Shown here piece by piece: positions 22,367 to 30,577 of a stretch of DNA of 37,515 nucleotides. The notes under the pieces were generated by a model. That model did not search any database. It was not told the DNA's origin and saw nothing but the letters and a program-made list of their open reading frames with translations. Positions within the stretch are counted from its first letter, which is position 1. Each line of letters opens with the position of its first letter. The stretch is from a virus. A program made the translations under genes and the position numbers. The stretch is taken from positions 1 through 37,515 of IMG/VR virus record IMGVR_UViG_3300031774_000059; one strand, given 5' to 3'.

Positions 22367-23952
22367 TATACTCTCCCACCTTTATCGAAGGTTGTAAATT
22401 TCTTTAACTTATCAAATGCTCTAAATTTTTTCATCTTTTCTTGTTTTGTCCATTTCATCTTATCAAATACTTTCATTCTCATGTGTTGTTTTACTATCCA
22501 ATAAATATCAAGTGGATTACCACCCATTGATTTTATCCACTTGGCGTATTTCTTAACCAATTTAGCTGATACATGCTCATGTCCATAATGAGTCCAAAAC
22601 CCTTTCTTTGGATGTAATTTAGCAGTTGAGTCTTTTCCTATATCGTGAAACAATGCTGATAGAGCGAAGTCTATATCACCTGTTTTAAGTGCCCTATTCG
22701 TAACAGCAATAGTATGTTTTAAAACATTACCTTCAGGATGTGCATCTCTCCTCTGGTCGTAGTTTTTTAGATTATACACGCGTTTCTTCAAGTCACTTGG
22801 TAACGCGTTATAAATGTCTTTGAATTTCTTCGGTTTTTTCCGAACTGCTATTTCATTTAAGAATTTATCTTTTTCCATATTTTGTATTGCTTTACCGATG
22901 TCCCTTCCTTTTAAATCACTTGAAACATCACTACCCCTTACCGATAGTTTAAATCTAATTAATTTTTTAAAATCTTTTCCAATGTACTTACCCCATTTAA
23001 GAATTTGACCTTTACTCAATTTGGTCTTTTCTTGAAACTTTTTAATCAAAAAAATATTCTCAGGTTTAAAATTCTGTAATGAATTTAAAAACTGAATATC
23101 AACTATTTCTTGAGTAGGATAGGCTAAACCATTTAATTTCCTTATTGAATTTACATCATTTTTTCGTAAAATCCAAGCTAAAAATAAAATATAATCGTTT
23201 TCATTTATGTATGGAATCTTAACTTGTAATCCAGGTAATATCTGTTTTGTAAATCCTAACGAATCAGCAAGCTGTAAATACCTCTTGGGTGATTTTGCCT
23301 TTCTAATCGACTTGACAAACTCATCTCTGATTCTTTCTTTACTCACACCTTTAAGACTTGGATTCTGTCTTAGTGCCCTTTCAGTTTCCTTACCTAACTT
23401 ACCACCGAGTGCACCTTGAAATCTTAATGCCCTCATCTTTCTTAACGGATCTTCATCAAATCTTTCGACAGCATTTCCAACGGTTCGAATCTTCTTCTTT
23501 TTTAAATCTGCTATACCACCAACCAAGTCTACAATTTCACCCCTATCCATATCGTAGAACAACGCATTTATGGTCAAATCCCTTCTTTTTACATCACCCT
23601 CGATGTCGGTATAATCAACTGAACTTGGGCGTCTCCCTTTACCAATATCCTTTCTGAATGTTGCTATTTCGTGTCCACCAACTATCACGACACCGAATTG
23701 TTTTCCAACCTCTACGGTTTTCAATCCACCTTTTTTTGCTATTTGTAATACCTCATCGGGTTTAGCATCGGTGGCTAAATCAAAATCTTTTGGACTCTTT
23801 CCTAATATTGCATCCCTTACTGCTCCACCCACAACAAAAAGTTTTTTCTTGTTTTTCTTAAAAAGCTTGTGTATCTTCCTGATGTCAGAGGGGATGTTGA
23901 GCCTAAATTTAGAATACTCATTCAACGGAATTAAATTAGAAAGATAAATCAT
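22366..23952 (-). CDS. cca: CCA-adding enzyme / poly(A) polymerase family with HD domain, tagged
   Basis: I choose ATG 23952 (528 residues), which overlaps the previous stop as ATGA and gives tag MIYLSNLIPLNEY. A start at 23988 would add 12 residues. The class II nucleotidyltransferase head shows FVVGGAVRDAIL (about 39-50), DFDLAT (57-62, metal-binding acidic pair), RRDLTINALFYD (123-134) and DEDPLRKMRALRF (about 166-178). An HD domain follows near 405-470, with LKH412 and FHD436-437, as in E. coli Cca, where it has 2',3'-cyclic phosphodiesterase and phosphatase activity. It repairs or builds tRNA 3' CCA ends. The capsid-like tag on such an enzyme is unusual. It lies just before the NMNAT/ligase gene. 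Confidence 0.87.
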   Translation of the reverse strand: MIYLSNLIPLNEYSKFRLNIPSDIRKIHKLFKKNKKKLFVVGGAVRDAILGKSPKDFDLATDAKPDEVLQIAKKGGLKTVEVGKQFGVVIVGGHEIATFRKDIGKGRRPSSVDYTDIEGDVKRRDLTINALFYDMDRGEIVDLVGGIADLKKKKIRTVGNAVERFDEDPLRKMRALRFQGALGGKLGKETERALRQNPSLKGVSKERIRDEFVKSIRKAKSPKRYLQLADSLGFTKQILPGLQVKIPYINENDYILFLAWILRKNDVNSIRKLNGLAYPTQEIVDIQFLNSLQNFKPENIFLIKKFQEKTKLSKGQILKWGKYIGKDFKKLIRFKLSVRGSDVSSDLKGRDIGKAIQNMEKDKFLNEIAVRKKPKKFKDIYNALPSDLKKRVYNLKNYDQRRDAHPEGNVLKHTIAVTNRALKTGDIDFALSALFHDIGKDSTAKLHPKKGFWTHYGHEHVSAKLVKKYAKWIKSMGGNPLDIYWIVKQHMRMKVFDKMKWTKQEKMKKFRAFDKLKKFTTFDKGGRV

Positions 23953-24863
23953 ACTTGGTCTATTATTCCTTCTCTGTCCTTGTACCATTTTCTAAATTTT
24001 GCTGGTGTACCGATTGTTATTTTGTTCTTGGGGACATATTTGAGAATTTCTTTTTGCCAAGGTCCTGGTTTATTGTCTCCCCATTGTTGCATCCAATATC
24101 CATCCCTTGTAATCCTCTCCATTACAAAAACATCTATAATCTTAGGATTATATATAAGAATTTCATTCCACCATGCCGATGGTTTATCTTCTGGATTTAT
24201 AAGATTCTTCTTTATTTTTGATTTATTCTTTACCAACCACTTGTTTTGCCAATCAAACCACTCTTTTATAAATTTACTAATATAAGGTCCTGCTTCTTTT
24301 ACTGTTAATTTTTTATATTCATCATATTCAATTTCATCATCTGTCATCCATAAGTCATGAAATACCGCATCTATTCGTCTAATTTTATTTTCCATTGTTT
24401 CAAGTTTCTTAAAGAATCCAGCTCTTTTCATAGCATTTTTAAAAATCATTCTATCACCAGTTATGTAATGTGATTCTATCCATCTACGACCAGTCTTATC
24501 GGGTACTGTATCGAAGTCCATGTATCGTTTAGCAAGTAAGTTTCCCCTAACATAAAATATAACTCCACCCGTACCTGTTTGAATACCTCTACCTTTAGCA
24601 AGTGGTGAGTCATTGTTAGCACGAGTGAATGTTGATATGGATTTTTTCTTACCTATTATCTTACCAATTGTTTTTATGTGGTCTGGATTAGTAACATGAA
24701 ATGAACTAATAGGTATTTTACCAAACATCTTTTCGTGTAATTTAGGATAGAGTGCTATCTTATCCCCATATTTTATATTATCTAATGTTTTTCTTGTATG
24801 AGCAGGATACCACTTATTATCGTCTAACCAATCTTCTGTTAATAATTGTTTTAATTTAATCAT
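23949..24863 (-). CDS. Tagged protein, possibly ADP-ribosyltransferase-like
   Basis: I choose ATG 24863 (304 residues) because it yields the tag MIKLKQLLTED and follows the previous stop by one base. An earlier ATG (24902) lies inside the previous gene. After the tag come ISSFHVTNPDHIKTI, KKKSISTFTRAN and TGTGGVIFYVRGN, then TGRRWIESHY. H/R, S-T-x-T and E in this order are faintly like the ART fold, the fold of T4 Alt, which is itself packaged. The C-terminal half is tryptophan- and lysine-rich and unrecognised. The ART idea is a weak structural guess; the tag is what I am surer of. Confidence 0.6.
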   Translation of the reverse strand: MIKLKQLLTEDWLDDNKWYPAHTRKTLDNIKYGDKIALYPKLHEKMFGKIPISSFHVTNPDHIKTIGKIIGKKKSISTFTRANNDSPLAKGRGIQTGTGGVIFYVRGNLLAKRYMDFDTVPDKTGRRWIESHYITGDRMIFKNAMKRAGFFKKLETMENKIRRIDAVFHDLWMTDDEIEYDEYKKLTVKEAGPYISKFIKEWFDWQNKWLVKNKSKIKKNLINPEDKPSAWWNEILIYNPKIIDVFVMERITRDGYWMQQWGDNKPGPWQKEILKYVPKNKITIGTPAKFRKWYKDREGIIDQV

Positions 24864-24864
24864 A

Positions 24865-25224
24865 CTATTTCTCAAAATCCGTTGAATAATCTTGACCACC
24901 ATATTTATCCCAACTTGCTATAGTGTCATAAAAATCTTCATATTTAAGTCCAGTATTGATAACTCTCTTTATCACCTGAACTCTCTGAATACTCTTATCA
25001 TCACCTCTACCTTTTGCTGCATCATATGGATTATCCGCCTTTGGAAAATGAAGTTGAGTATATCTACCCTTCTCAAACCAAGGCTCGGGTTTACTACTAT
25101 CCACTCCTAACTTTCGTTTTCTTCGTGGATTCGTCCAACCTGTTTCGGGTTCACCTGCATCCGAACCGCCCGTTGAACCGTTGTTATGTGAATACTCATT
25201 AAGTATATCCACAAGTTTAATCAT
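24865..25224 (-). CDS. Small putative packaged protein with capsid-targeting-like tag
   Basis: I choose ATG 25224 (119 residues), giving tag MIKLVDILNEYSHNNG. An earlier start at 25248 would add eight residues inside the ferredoxin gene. It is hydrophilic: GSTGGSDAGEPETGW, then YTQLHFPKADNPYD, similar to a motif in 17490-18176, and a helical tail (RVQVIKRVINTGLKYEDFYD). The start overlaps the ferredoxin gene by 8 bases. Function unknown. Confidence 0.68.
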   Translation of the reverse strand: MIKLVDILNEYSHNNGSTGGSDAGEPETGWTNPRRKRKLGVDSSKPEPWFEKGRYTQLHFPKADNPYDAAKGRGDDKSIQRVQVIKRVINTGLKYEDFYDTIASWDKYGGQDYSTDFEK

Positions 25225-25519
25225 TGAACTCTCTACCAAAAAATTCATAATTTAATTTTGTATACTTTTCCCATTCTTCAGGAACATCATCTTCTTCAAA
25301 AATCGCCTCAACTGGACATTCAGGCTCACAAGCCCCACAATCGATACATTCTTCTGGATCGATGTAAAGTTGTTTTCCGTCAGGATTAAATCCATCTGCC
25401 TTTGCCTCATCTCCTCTACCTTCTCTGTCATCAGGTCCGTGAATACAATCAACAGGACAAACTTCTACACAAGCTGTATCGCAAGTACCCACACAAGGTT
25501 CTACTATTATAAACGCCAT
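25217..25519 (-). CDS. 7Fe-type ferredoxin ([3Fe-4S][4Fe-4S], FdxA-like)
   Basis: A 100-residue low-potential electron carrier. The cysteines C9, C17, C21(P), C25 and C58, C61, C64, C68(P) match Azotobacter ferredoxin I, where they hold one 3Fe and one 4Fe cluster, and the flanking VEVCPVDCIHGPDD and CIDCGACEPECPVEAIF are typical. An extra C13 is present. About 18 residues are inserted between the two halves (REGRGDEAKADGFNPDGKQ). The C-terminus follows the FdxA pattern (DDVPEEWEKYTKLN). No capsid tag. Start at ATG 25519 with an AGGAG site. A possible user is the radical-SAM protein at 27653-30577. Ferredoxins are rare in phages. Confidence 0.93.
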   Translation of the reverse strand: MAFIIVEPCVGTCDTACVEVCPVDCIHGPDDREGRGDEAKADGFNPDGKQLYIDPEECIDCGACEPECPVEAIFEEDDVPEEWEKYTKLNYEFFGREFND

Positions 25520-25520
25520 T

Positions 25521-26309
25521 TTAACTCCTTTTTAACATTTGCTTTAAATCTTTTTTTGGTACTAAACTTTGTTGTTTCATCCATTTTTTTGCTATTTTAT
25601 TTTTAACTGGTTTTTTCATAAACTTATCAATTCCTTGACCAACTAACATCTTAAATTTCTTTTCTGCCTGTTTTGGTTCTAAGTGTTTATTGTTATCCAC
25701 AATTAAAAAATTACTACCACCGAACAACCCTTGAAAGAATGCCATATTTTTCTGAACATCTTTCCAACTATCCTCTACCACATCTGCTGGTAATACTCGT
25801 GGTCTTGTTTCGTTTCTTTGCTGTGCAACTTCTAATGAGGTTGTTACGAAAACCATATAAGTATCATAACCTAAATCTATCAATCTTTTTCTTTTCTTTT
25901 GTACGGATTTAAATTTATGACCAGTTCCATCGATAATAACGCCCAAACGACCTTCCAAGTATTGTGCCATTCTCTGTTTATTTAGTGATTTAGCATAACC
26001 TCGTAAACCACTATATCCTGCATAATCTGGATCTGTAAGTTGTTTAAATAATTCGTCAGGAAACTTTTGAATGTTAAGGTAATCTACGGATGAATCTTGC
26101 CCATAAAATTTCTTTAAAAGCATTTCTAATTCTTGGTCTTGATTAACCATTTTTAATCCATACTTGGAAACATTTATTTTTTCAGGAATACCGAATAAAC
26201 CCTTTGCAACATAGGATTTACCACTACCAGGTCCTCCAGCCAAGAATATACCTTTAAAGATACCTGGATCTCGAACTCCTTCGTTTAGTAAATCTACCAA
26301 TTTTATCAT
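25521..26309 (-). CDS. P-loop kinase (zeta-toxin/polynucleotide-kinase-like), tagged
   Basis: I choose ATG 26309 (262 residues), with GGAG 7 bases upstream and tag MIKLVDLLNEG; the upstream TTG would be too close to the GGAG. Walker A is GGPGSGKS (25-32), followed by a region reading VIIDGTGHKFKSVQKKRKRL (Walker B-like) and ATP-binding lid arginines in QQRNETRPR. This is the architecture of zeta toxins and of phage polynucleotide kinases. The substrate cannot be read from the sequence. With the nearby CCA enzyme and ligase parts, RNA 5'-end repair is plausible; a UDP-GlcNAc or other small-molecule kinase is the alternative. A promoter-like motif precedes it. Confidence 0.82.
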   Translation of the reverse strand: MIKLVDLLNEGVRDPGIFKGIFLAGGPGSGKSYVAKGLFGIPEKINVSKYGLKMVNQDQELEMLLKKFYGQDSSVDYLNIQKFPDELFKQLTDPDYAGYSGLRGYAKSLNKQRMAQYLEGRLGVIIDGTGHKFKSVQKKRKRLIDLGYDTYMVFVTTSLEVAQQRNETRPRVLPADVVEDSWKDVQKNMAFFQGLFGGSNFLIVDNNKHLEPKQAEKKFKMLVGQGIDKFMKKPVKNKIAKKWMKQQSLVPKKDLKQMLKRS

Positions 26310-26339
26310 AAGCAAACTCCGTTTAGGTGTAATGATTCA

Positions 26340-26352
26340 CTAATAAATATAA
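26340..26352 (-). promoter_or_regulatory. Putative late promoter motif, copy 6
   Basis: The minus strand reads CTTTTCTTATATTTATTAG in the 66-base gap between the sugar dehydrogenase gene and the tagged kinase. It would start transcription of the accessory block. One base differs from the core (TATATTTATT). Confidence 0.42.
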
Positions 26353-26375
26353 GAAAAGGAAAATTTTAGAAGTTA

Positions 26376-27656
26376 TTAGATGGATTCGCCTATACCGATG
26401 TGAATAACTTTATAGTCCTCTGATGTAGGAATGTATCTCCAAGGATCAATTATTACTGAACCTTTTTCAAACGGAAAACTTGTAAATTCAGGATGTTTAG
26501 TTCCGATAAAATATAATTGAGAATGATTCTCAGTTTCACTATCATCGTACATTTCCTTTATTTTTTCCCAAGGCTCATCAACATACGGATCCCATATAAA
26601 TACTCCATGTCCTCTTTCTTCTAATATATTCTGTAATAAGATGGATGGACTGCCTGTTGCAATGTTGGTTTCAGGTTTGAAAGATTTTCCGAGTATATTT
26701 ATTCCTCTATCTTCAGCATGTTTTTCTATCAAATCGGCTAACCAATCAGTTTGATTTTCTCGTTGTTTCATTATATTATCAAACCAATCATGAGATAAAT
26801 CTAACTCTTGTGATAACCAACTAAGTGCTATGTTATCTCTTGGGTGACATCCACCACCATCTCCCATACCACCTGACCAATAGGATTCGGCTAATATTCT
26901 TTTAGTACCAAGTGATAACGCATTCATCACATCATCACAATTGGTATTAGGTAGTTTATGACACATTTCCATTACGGTATTTGCAAAAGATAATTTTGTA
27001 GATATAAAAGTATTGTAAGAAACCTTAATCAATTCGGCATTTTCAATTGTAGTTTCAAACACAGGAGCATGTGTTATTGTTTTGTAAAACTTTCTTGCAG
27101 TTTTTAATGCCCAATCATCATCTTGACCAAATAAAATAAATTCAGGATGTAAAAAATCTCTCATTGTTGTTCCCATAGCAATAAAGAATGGATTGTAACA
27201 CAATTTAAAATATGGATTGTGGTCTATAATTGGTTTAATTTCTTTACGGATTGTACCAGGTAAAACCGTAGAAATAATAATAACCACTTTTGGTCGCTGT
27301 TCATCCCATATTTCTATTTCTAAATCTTTAATACCTTGTTTTAAATAAGTGTAATCAAAATCTTTTCTATGCTTTGGTATCCGTGTAATTCCTTCAAATT
27401 CATCTCCGTGTGGTGTCTGAATCGGAACGAAAATAATATCAGATTCCTGTACAACTTCTCTTATCGATTTTATTTCTATCTTACTTTTATCTAAATGGTC
27501 TTGAGCCCATATTTCCTGATATTGAAGTTTCTTTGTATCGACAATTTCTTTAACTTGTTCTGAAGGATCATAACCTACTACTTTATGACCTCTCGATTCT
27601 ACTGCCAAAGCACAAGGTAAACCAAGTTTACCCAATCCTATAAATCCTACATTCAT
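26376..27656 (-). CDS. UDP-glucose/GDP-mannose dehydrogenase family enzyme
   Basis: A 426-residue NAD-dependent nucleotide-sugar dehydrogenase that would oxidise a sugar C6 to a uronate. N-terminal NAD-binding fold with GFIGLGKLGLP (4-14) and GYD30. The central part has YNPFFIAMGTTMRDFLHPE (the family's NPEFLREGxAxxDxxxP block), then ENAELIKVSYNTFISTKLSF with K211 and K221. The catalytic cysteine is C270 in GGGCHPRD; the usual motif is GGxC(L/F)PKD, so the lysine is an arginine here. The family's C-terminal UDP-binding domain follows. The ATG overlaps the previous stop (ATGA). Last gene of the sugar cassette. Confidence 0.9.
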   Translation of the reverse strand: MNVGFIGLGKLGLPCALAVESRGHKVVGYDPSEQVKEIVDTKKLQYQEIWAQDHLDKSKIEIKSIREVVQESDIIFVPIQTPHGDEFEGITRIPKHRKDFDYTYLKQGIKDLEIEIWDEQRPKVVIIISTVLPGTIRKEIKPIIDHNPYFKLCYNPFFIAMGTTMRDFLHPEFILFGQDDDWALKTARKFYKTITHAPVFETTIENAELIKVSYNTFISTKLSFANTVMEMCHKLPNTNCDDVMNALSLGTKRILAESYWSGGMGDGGGCHPRDNIALSWLSQELDLSHDWFDNIMKQRENQTDWLADLIEKHAEDRGINILGKSFKPETNIATGSPSILLQNILEERGHGVFIWDPYVDEPWEKIKEMYDDSETENHSQLYFIGTKHPEFTSFPFEKGSVIIDPWRYIPTSEDYKVIHIGIGESI

Positions 27657-30577
27657 GATACTAACTCCTTTTCTAACTCATCCATCTCTTTATGAATAAG
27701 TTCTTTTGAATTATAAAAAATTTCTTGATTATGTTTTATTTTAGGTAAAACAGAAACATATTTTTCGTGTAATTCTTCTTTAGGTAAATTACACACTCTT
27801 TCTACTTCGTTCATTATAAAGAAAAATCTTTCCTTATCGTTTTCAATTTCATCATAACTTTCATCAAACATTTCTGGAAAAGTTTCAAATCCTCTACTCC
27901 GTAAATGTTTTAATGTATATGCACATCCCAATAAAATCATAGGGTGTAATAGCATAGTTCTATAAACTTTTTCTGTTATAAATTTAAATTCATTTGGACT
28001 ATCAAAACCACTACCAAGTACTGAATCCATTACGAATGAAAAATAACTATTCTCAAAATACTTATGTGGAATCGCCTTTTTATCCTCTAATATTGGCCAT
28101 TTATTATCAAGAGACGCCCTTATTTCTGTTTCATCAAATTCATCTAAATTTACAAATCTGGCAGTTGAATCGGTCATTTCTGTAAATTTTCCACTTGGAT
28201 TTATATGCTGTACCATATCTAAAACTAATGGAAGTTTTTTCCATTCCTCATATTCAAAGGAATTTGGATACCAATTATTTTCTACTGCAGTATCAGTTGA
28301 ATTATATGCTTTATTCATTTCTTCTGCACTTTTCAAAGAATTATGATAATCAATTTCATCTTGATTTCCAAAGTATGCTGAAACATACCCCTTATCTAAA
28401 ATATTTCTTCTAAATATTTCATTTAAAGAAAACTTTCTATGTATGTGCAAAGTAGAACAGAGTGCAATATATGTTTTTGGTTTTCTATGATTTTCTAAAA
28501 ATTTAAAATACTCATCTGTATAAGGTATCTTGTTACCAAATAAATATTTTTTTCTAACAAGAAATTCAATTTGATAAAATTCCGAATCTACCCCAACAAC
28601 ATTAGGATGAAGATTTTTTGCAGTATTACTATCTAAAATTTTTACTTTGCCTGATTCAACCCCAACTTTTTCTAAATCGTTTAATATTTTATTTACCATC
28701 CACCTCTCTAATATTTCACCATGATGATTTAATATCAAAGGATATTTTATATTTGAATTTTTATAACTATGTGTTTTCTGATCAAACTGAGAATCATTAA
28801 AATTAGTTTGATTGGTTATCATGGGTGAATCATAATGTTCCCCCTCATTATTATAACTTGCATCTTTTATAGCAGCAGAATCATCACCTATATAATCATT
28901 GATTTTAGGATATGCTCCACCATATTCATAATGATTAAAAATTGGTGATGGAAATCTGTCGTCTGTACTATTCCAAAATCCACCAGTTTCACATATAATT
29001 TCTATAACATCAAATCGAGTTGGTACTTTGTTATCTTTTCTATCAAGAGTAACTTTACTCATTTCTTCAATATTATTTCGTGCAACCTTACCGAGTTTAT
29101 TCTCTATTTTATCTAAAAATAATTCATCAGTATGATACTCTTTCCACGCAGAATCTCTAAATTTTAATATTTCATCAGATGATAATTGTTTTGAAGTTGT
29201 TGGTTTTGTATCGTATGAGTGAAACGAATACGAACTATATTTTTTATTTAAAAAGTAATCTGAACTATCTTTGTACCATTGAGTACCAGGCAATGATATT
29301 GCAGGGTAGGCATTCCACCCAACGGTATTTAATTCTTTACTAAACTCTAAGGTTTCTTTCATAGTATCTAAGGTATCGGTTGGTAAACCAAAGATATAAT
29401 TTGCCATAACATGAATATTGGCATCTTCTACTTTTTTAACCACATCCTTAATGTCTACATCTTCAAATTTACCTTTAGAAACTTCTAACCTTATACTTTT
29501 CTGTGAACTTTCAATACCAAGTGCCAACCATCTTATTCCTGCATCTCTTAATAATTTTAAAACTTTTGGTTTTTTAATAGTATCTACTCTTGAATATGCC
29601 CACATTATTAATTCAGAACCATATCCTCTTTCTATCAATCCCTCACATAAAGGTACATAATATTTTGGATTAAGTAAAAACATCTCATCAATAATTCTAA
29701 TAGTTTTTACTCCCATCCCTACCAACTTATCAAATTGTTTTAATATAAACTCAGTTGACCAAAACCTCATTTTATTATAGTTACCGGCAACACCTATTTC
29801 TTCATTATCATCCCTATTAATCATATTAATCATACAAAATTCACATTGAAATACACAACCTAACGATGTGTATATAGAAGCATAAGGTGTTCTTTTTTTC
29901 TCATCGTATTCTGCATGCCACATTGGTGAACGATACAAATCAAAAGGTTTTTCTTTATATGGTAATAAATCCCAAGCATATCCAGGTAAATCTATATCCA
30001 TTCTTTCTTGTGGTACAACTTGTTGTGGTTCTGTTAATATTTGTGTTTTTTTATGTGATTCATCTATCCTATAACCAATACCTTTTACTTTTTGTAAATA
30101 ATCCGTAATCCAAATTTCTTCACGATCTAGTTTTAAAATTTCCCACAAAGAATAAACACCTTCGTTTGTAAAAACAATATCAACACTCAATTCTTCTCTC
30201 AAAACTTTAGTAGGCAATGCCTGTACATGAGAACCCAAAAAGGATATCGGAGCTCTCGGATGTATCCATTCTTTTGCTTTTAATAACTTAGACAATCGAA
30301 GTGCACCTTCCATTTGTGCAGTTCCACCATTTACATTTTCTCCATATACACAAAAGACTATTAATTTTGGATTTATATCAAAAACACGTTTAATGAATGT
30401 ATCATCATCAAGTTTTTCTGCCAATACATCAATTATCTTTACTTTGTGTTTTTTAGAACGACAAGATTCTGCTAATAATAAGGCCCAATATGGTGTTCCT
30501 ATGGCAGAATATTCATTTGAAAGATTTTGATATACCTCTTTTGAACTCGCAGGATTTATAAATAGTACATCCGTCAT
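27653..30577 (-). CDS. B12-binding-type radical SAM protein fused to glycosyltransferase-like domain
   Basis: A 974-residue fusion protein. Residues about 1-190 form a Rossmann-like domain of the cobalamin-binding radical-SAM type (DVLFINPASS, IGTPYWALLLAES). The radical SAM core follows with C241-x3-C245-x2-C248 in LGCVFQCEFCMIN, then TIRIIDEMFLLNP and WLALGIESSQKSIRL. From about residue 640 to the end it carries the domain found at the ends of the three neighbouring proteins: KKLPLVLDM, EFKFITEKVYRTM, HLRSRGFETFPEMFDESYDE and LPKIKHNQE. The substrate is unknown; methylation or rearrangement of a sugar is plausible by context. Start and stop both overlap neighbours as ATGA. Confidence 0.85.
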   Translation of the reverse strand: MTDVLFINPASSKEVYQNLSNEYSAIGTPYWALLLAESCRSKKHKVKIIDVLAEKLDDDTFIKRVFDINPKLIVFCVYGENVNGGTAQMEGALRLSKLLKAKEWIHPRAPISFLGSHVQALPTKVLREELSVDIVFTNEGVYSLWEILKLDREEIWITDYLQKVKGIGYRIDESHKKTQILTEPQQVVPQERMDIDLPGYAWDLLPYKEKPFDLYRSPMWHAEYDEKKRTPYASIYTSLGCVFQCEFCMINMINRDDNEEIGVAGNYNKMRFWSTEFILKQFDKLVGMGVKTIRIIDEMFLLNPKYYVPLCEGLIERGYGSELIMWAYSRVDTIKKPKVLKLLRDAGIRWLALGIESSQKSIRLEVSKGKFEDVDIKDVVKKVEDANIHVMANYIFGLPTDTLDTMKETLEFSKELNTVGWNAYPAISLPGTQWYKDSSDYFLNKKYSSYSFHSYDTKPTTSKQLSSDEILKFRDSAWKEYHTDELFLDKIENKLGKVARNNIEEMSKVTLDRKDNKVPTRFDVIEIICETGGFWNSTDDRFPSPIFNHYEYGGAYPKINDYIGDDSAAIKDASYNNEGEHYDSPMITNQTNFNDSQFDQKTHSYKNSNIKYPLILNHHGEILERWMVNKILNDLEKVGVESGKVKILDSNTAKNLHPNVVGVDSEFYQIEFLVRKKYLFGNKIPYTDEYFKFLENHRKPKTYIALCSTLHIHRKFSLNEIFRRNILDKGYVSAYFGNQDEIDYHNSLKSAEEMNKAYNSTDTAVENNWYPNSFEYEEWKKLPLVLDMVQHINPSGKFTEMTDSTARFVNLDEFDETEIRASLDNKWPILEDKKAIPHKYFENSYFSFVMDSVLGSGFDSPNEFKFITEKVYRTMLLHPMILLGCAYTLKHLRSRGFETFPEMFDESYDEIENDKERFFFIMNEVERVCNLPKEELHEKYVSVLPKIKHNQEIFYNSKELIHKEMDELEKELVS

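Noticed and set aside
540-26352. TATAAATA on the plus strand read as T4-type late promoters firing rightward
   Set aside because: No plus-strand genes follow them, and all copies sit just before minus-strand genes, so minus-strand use is more likely.
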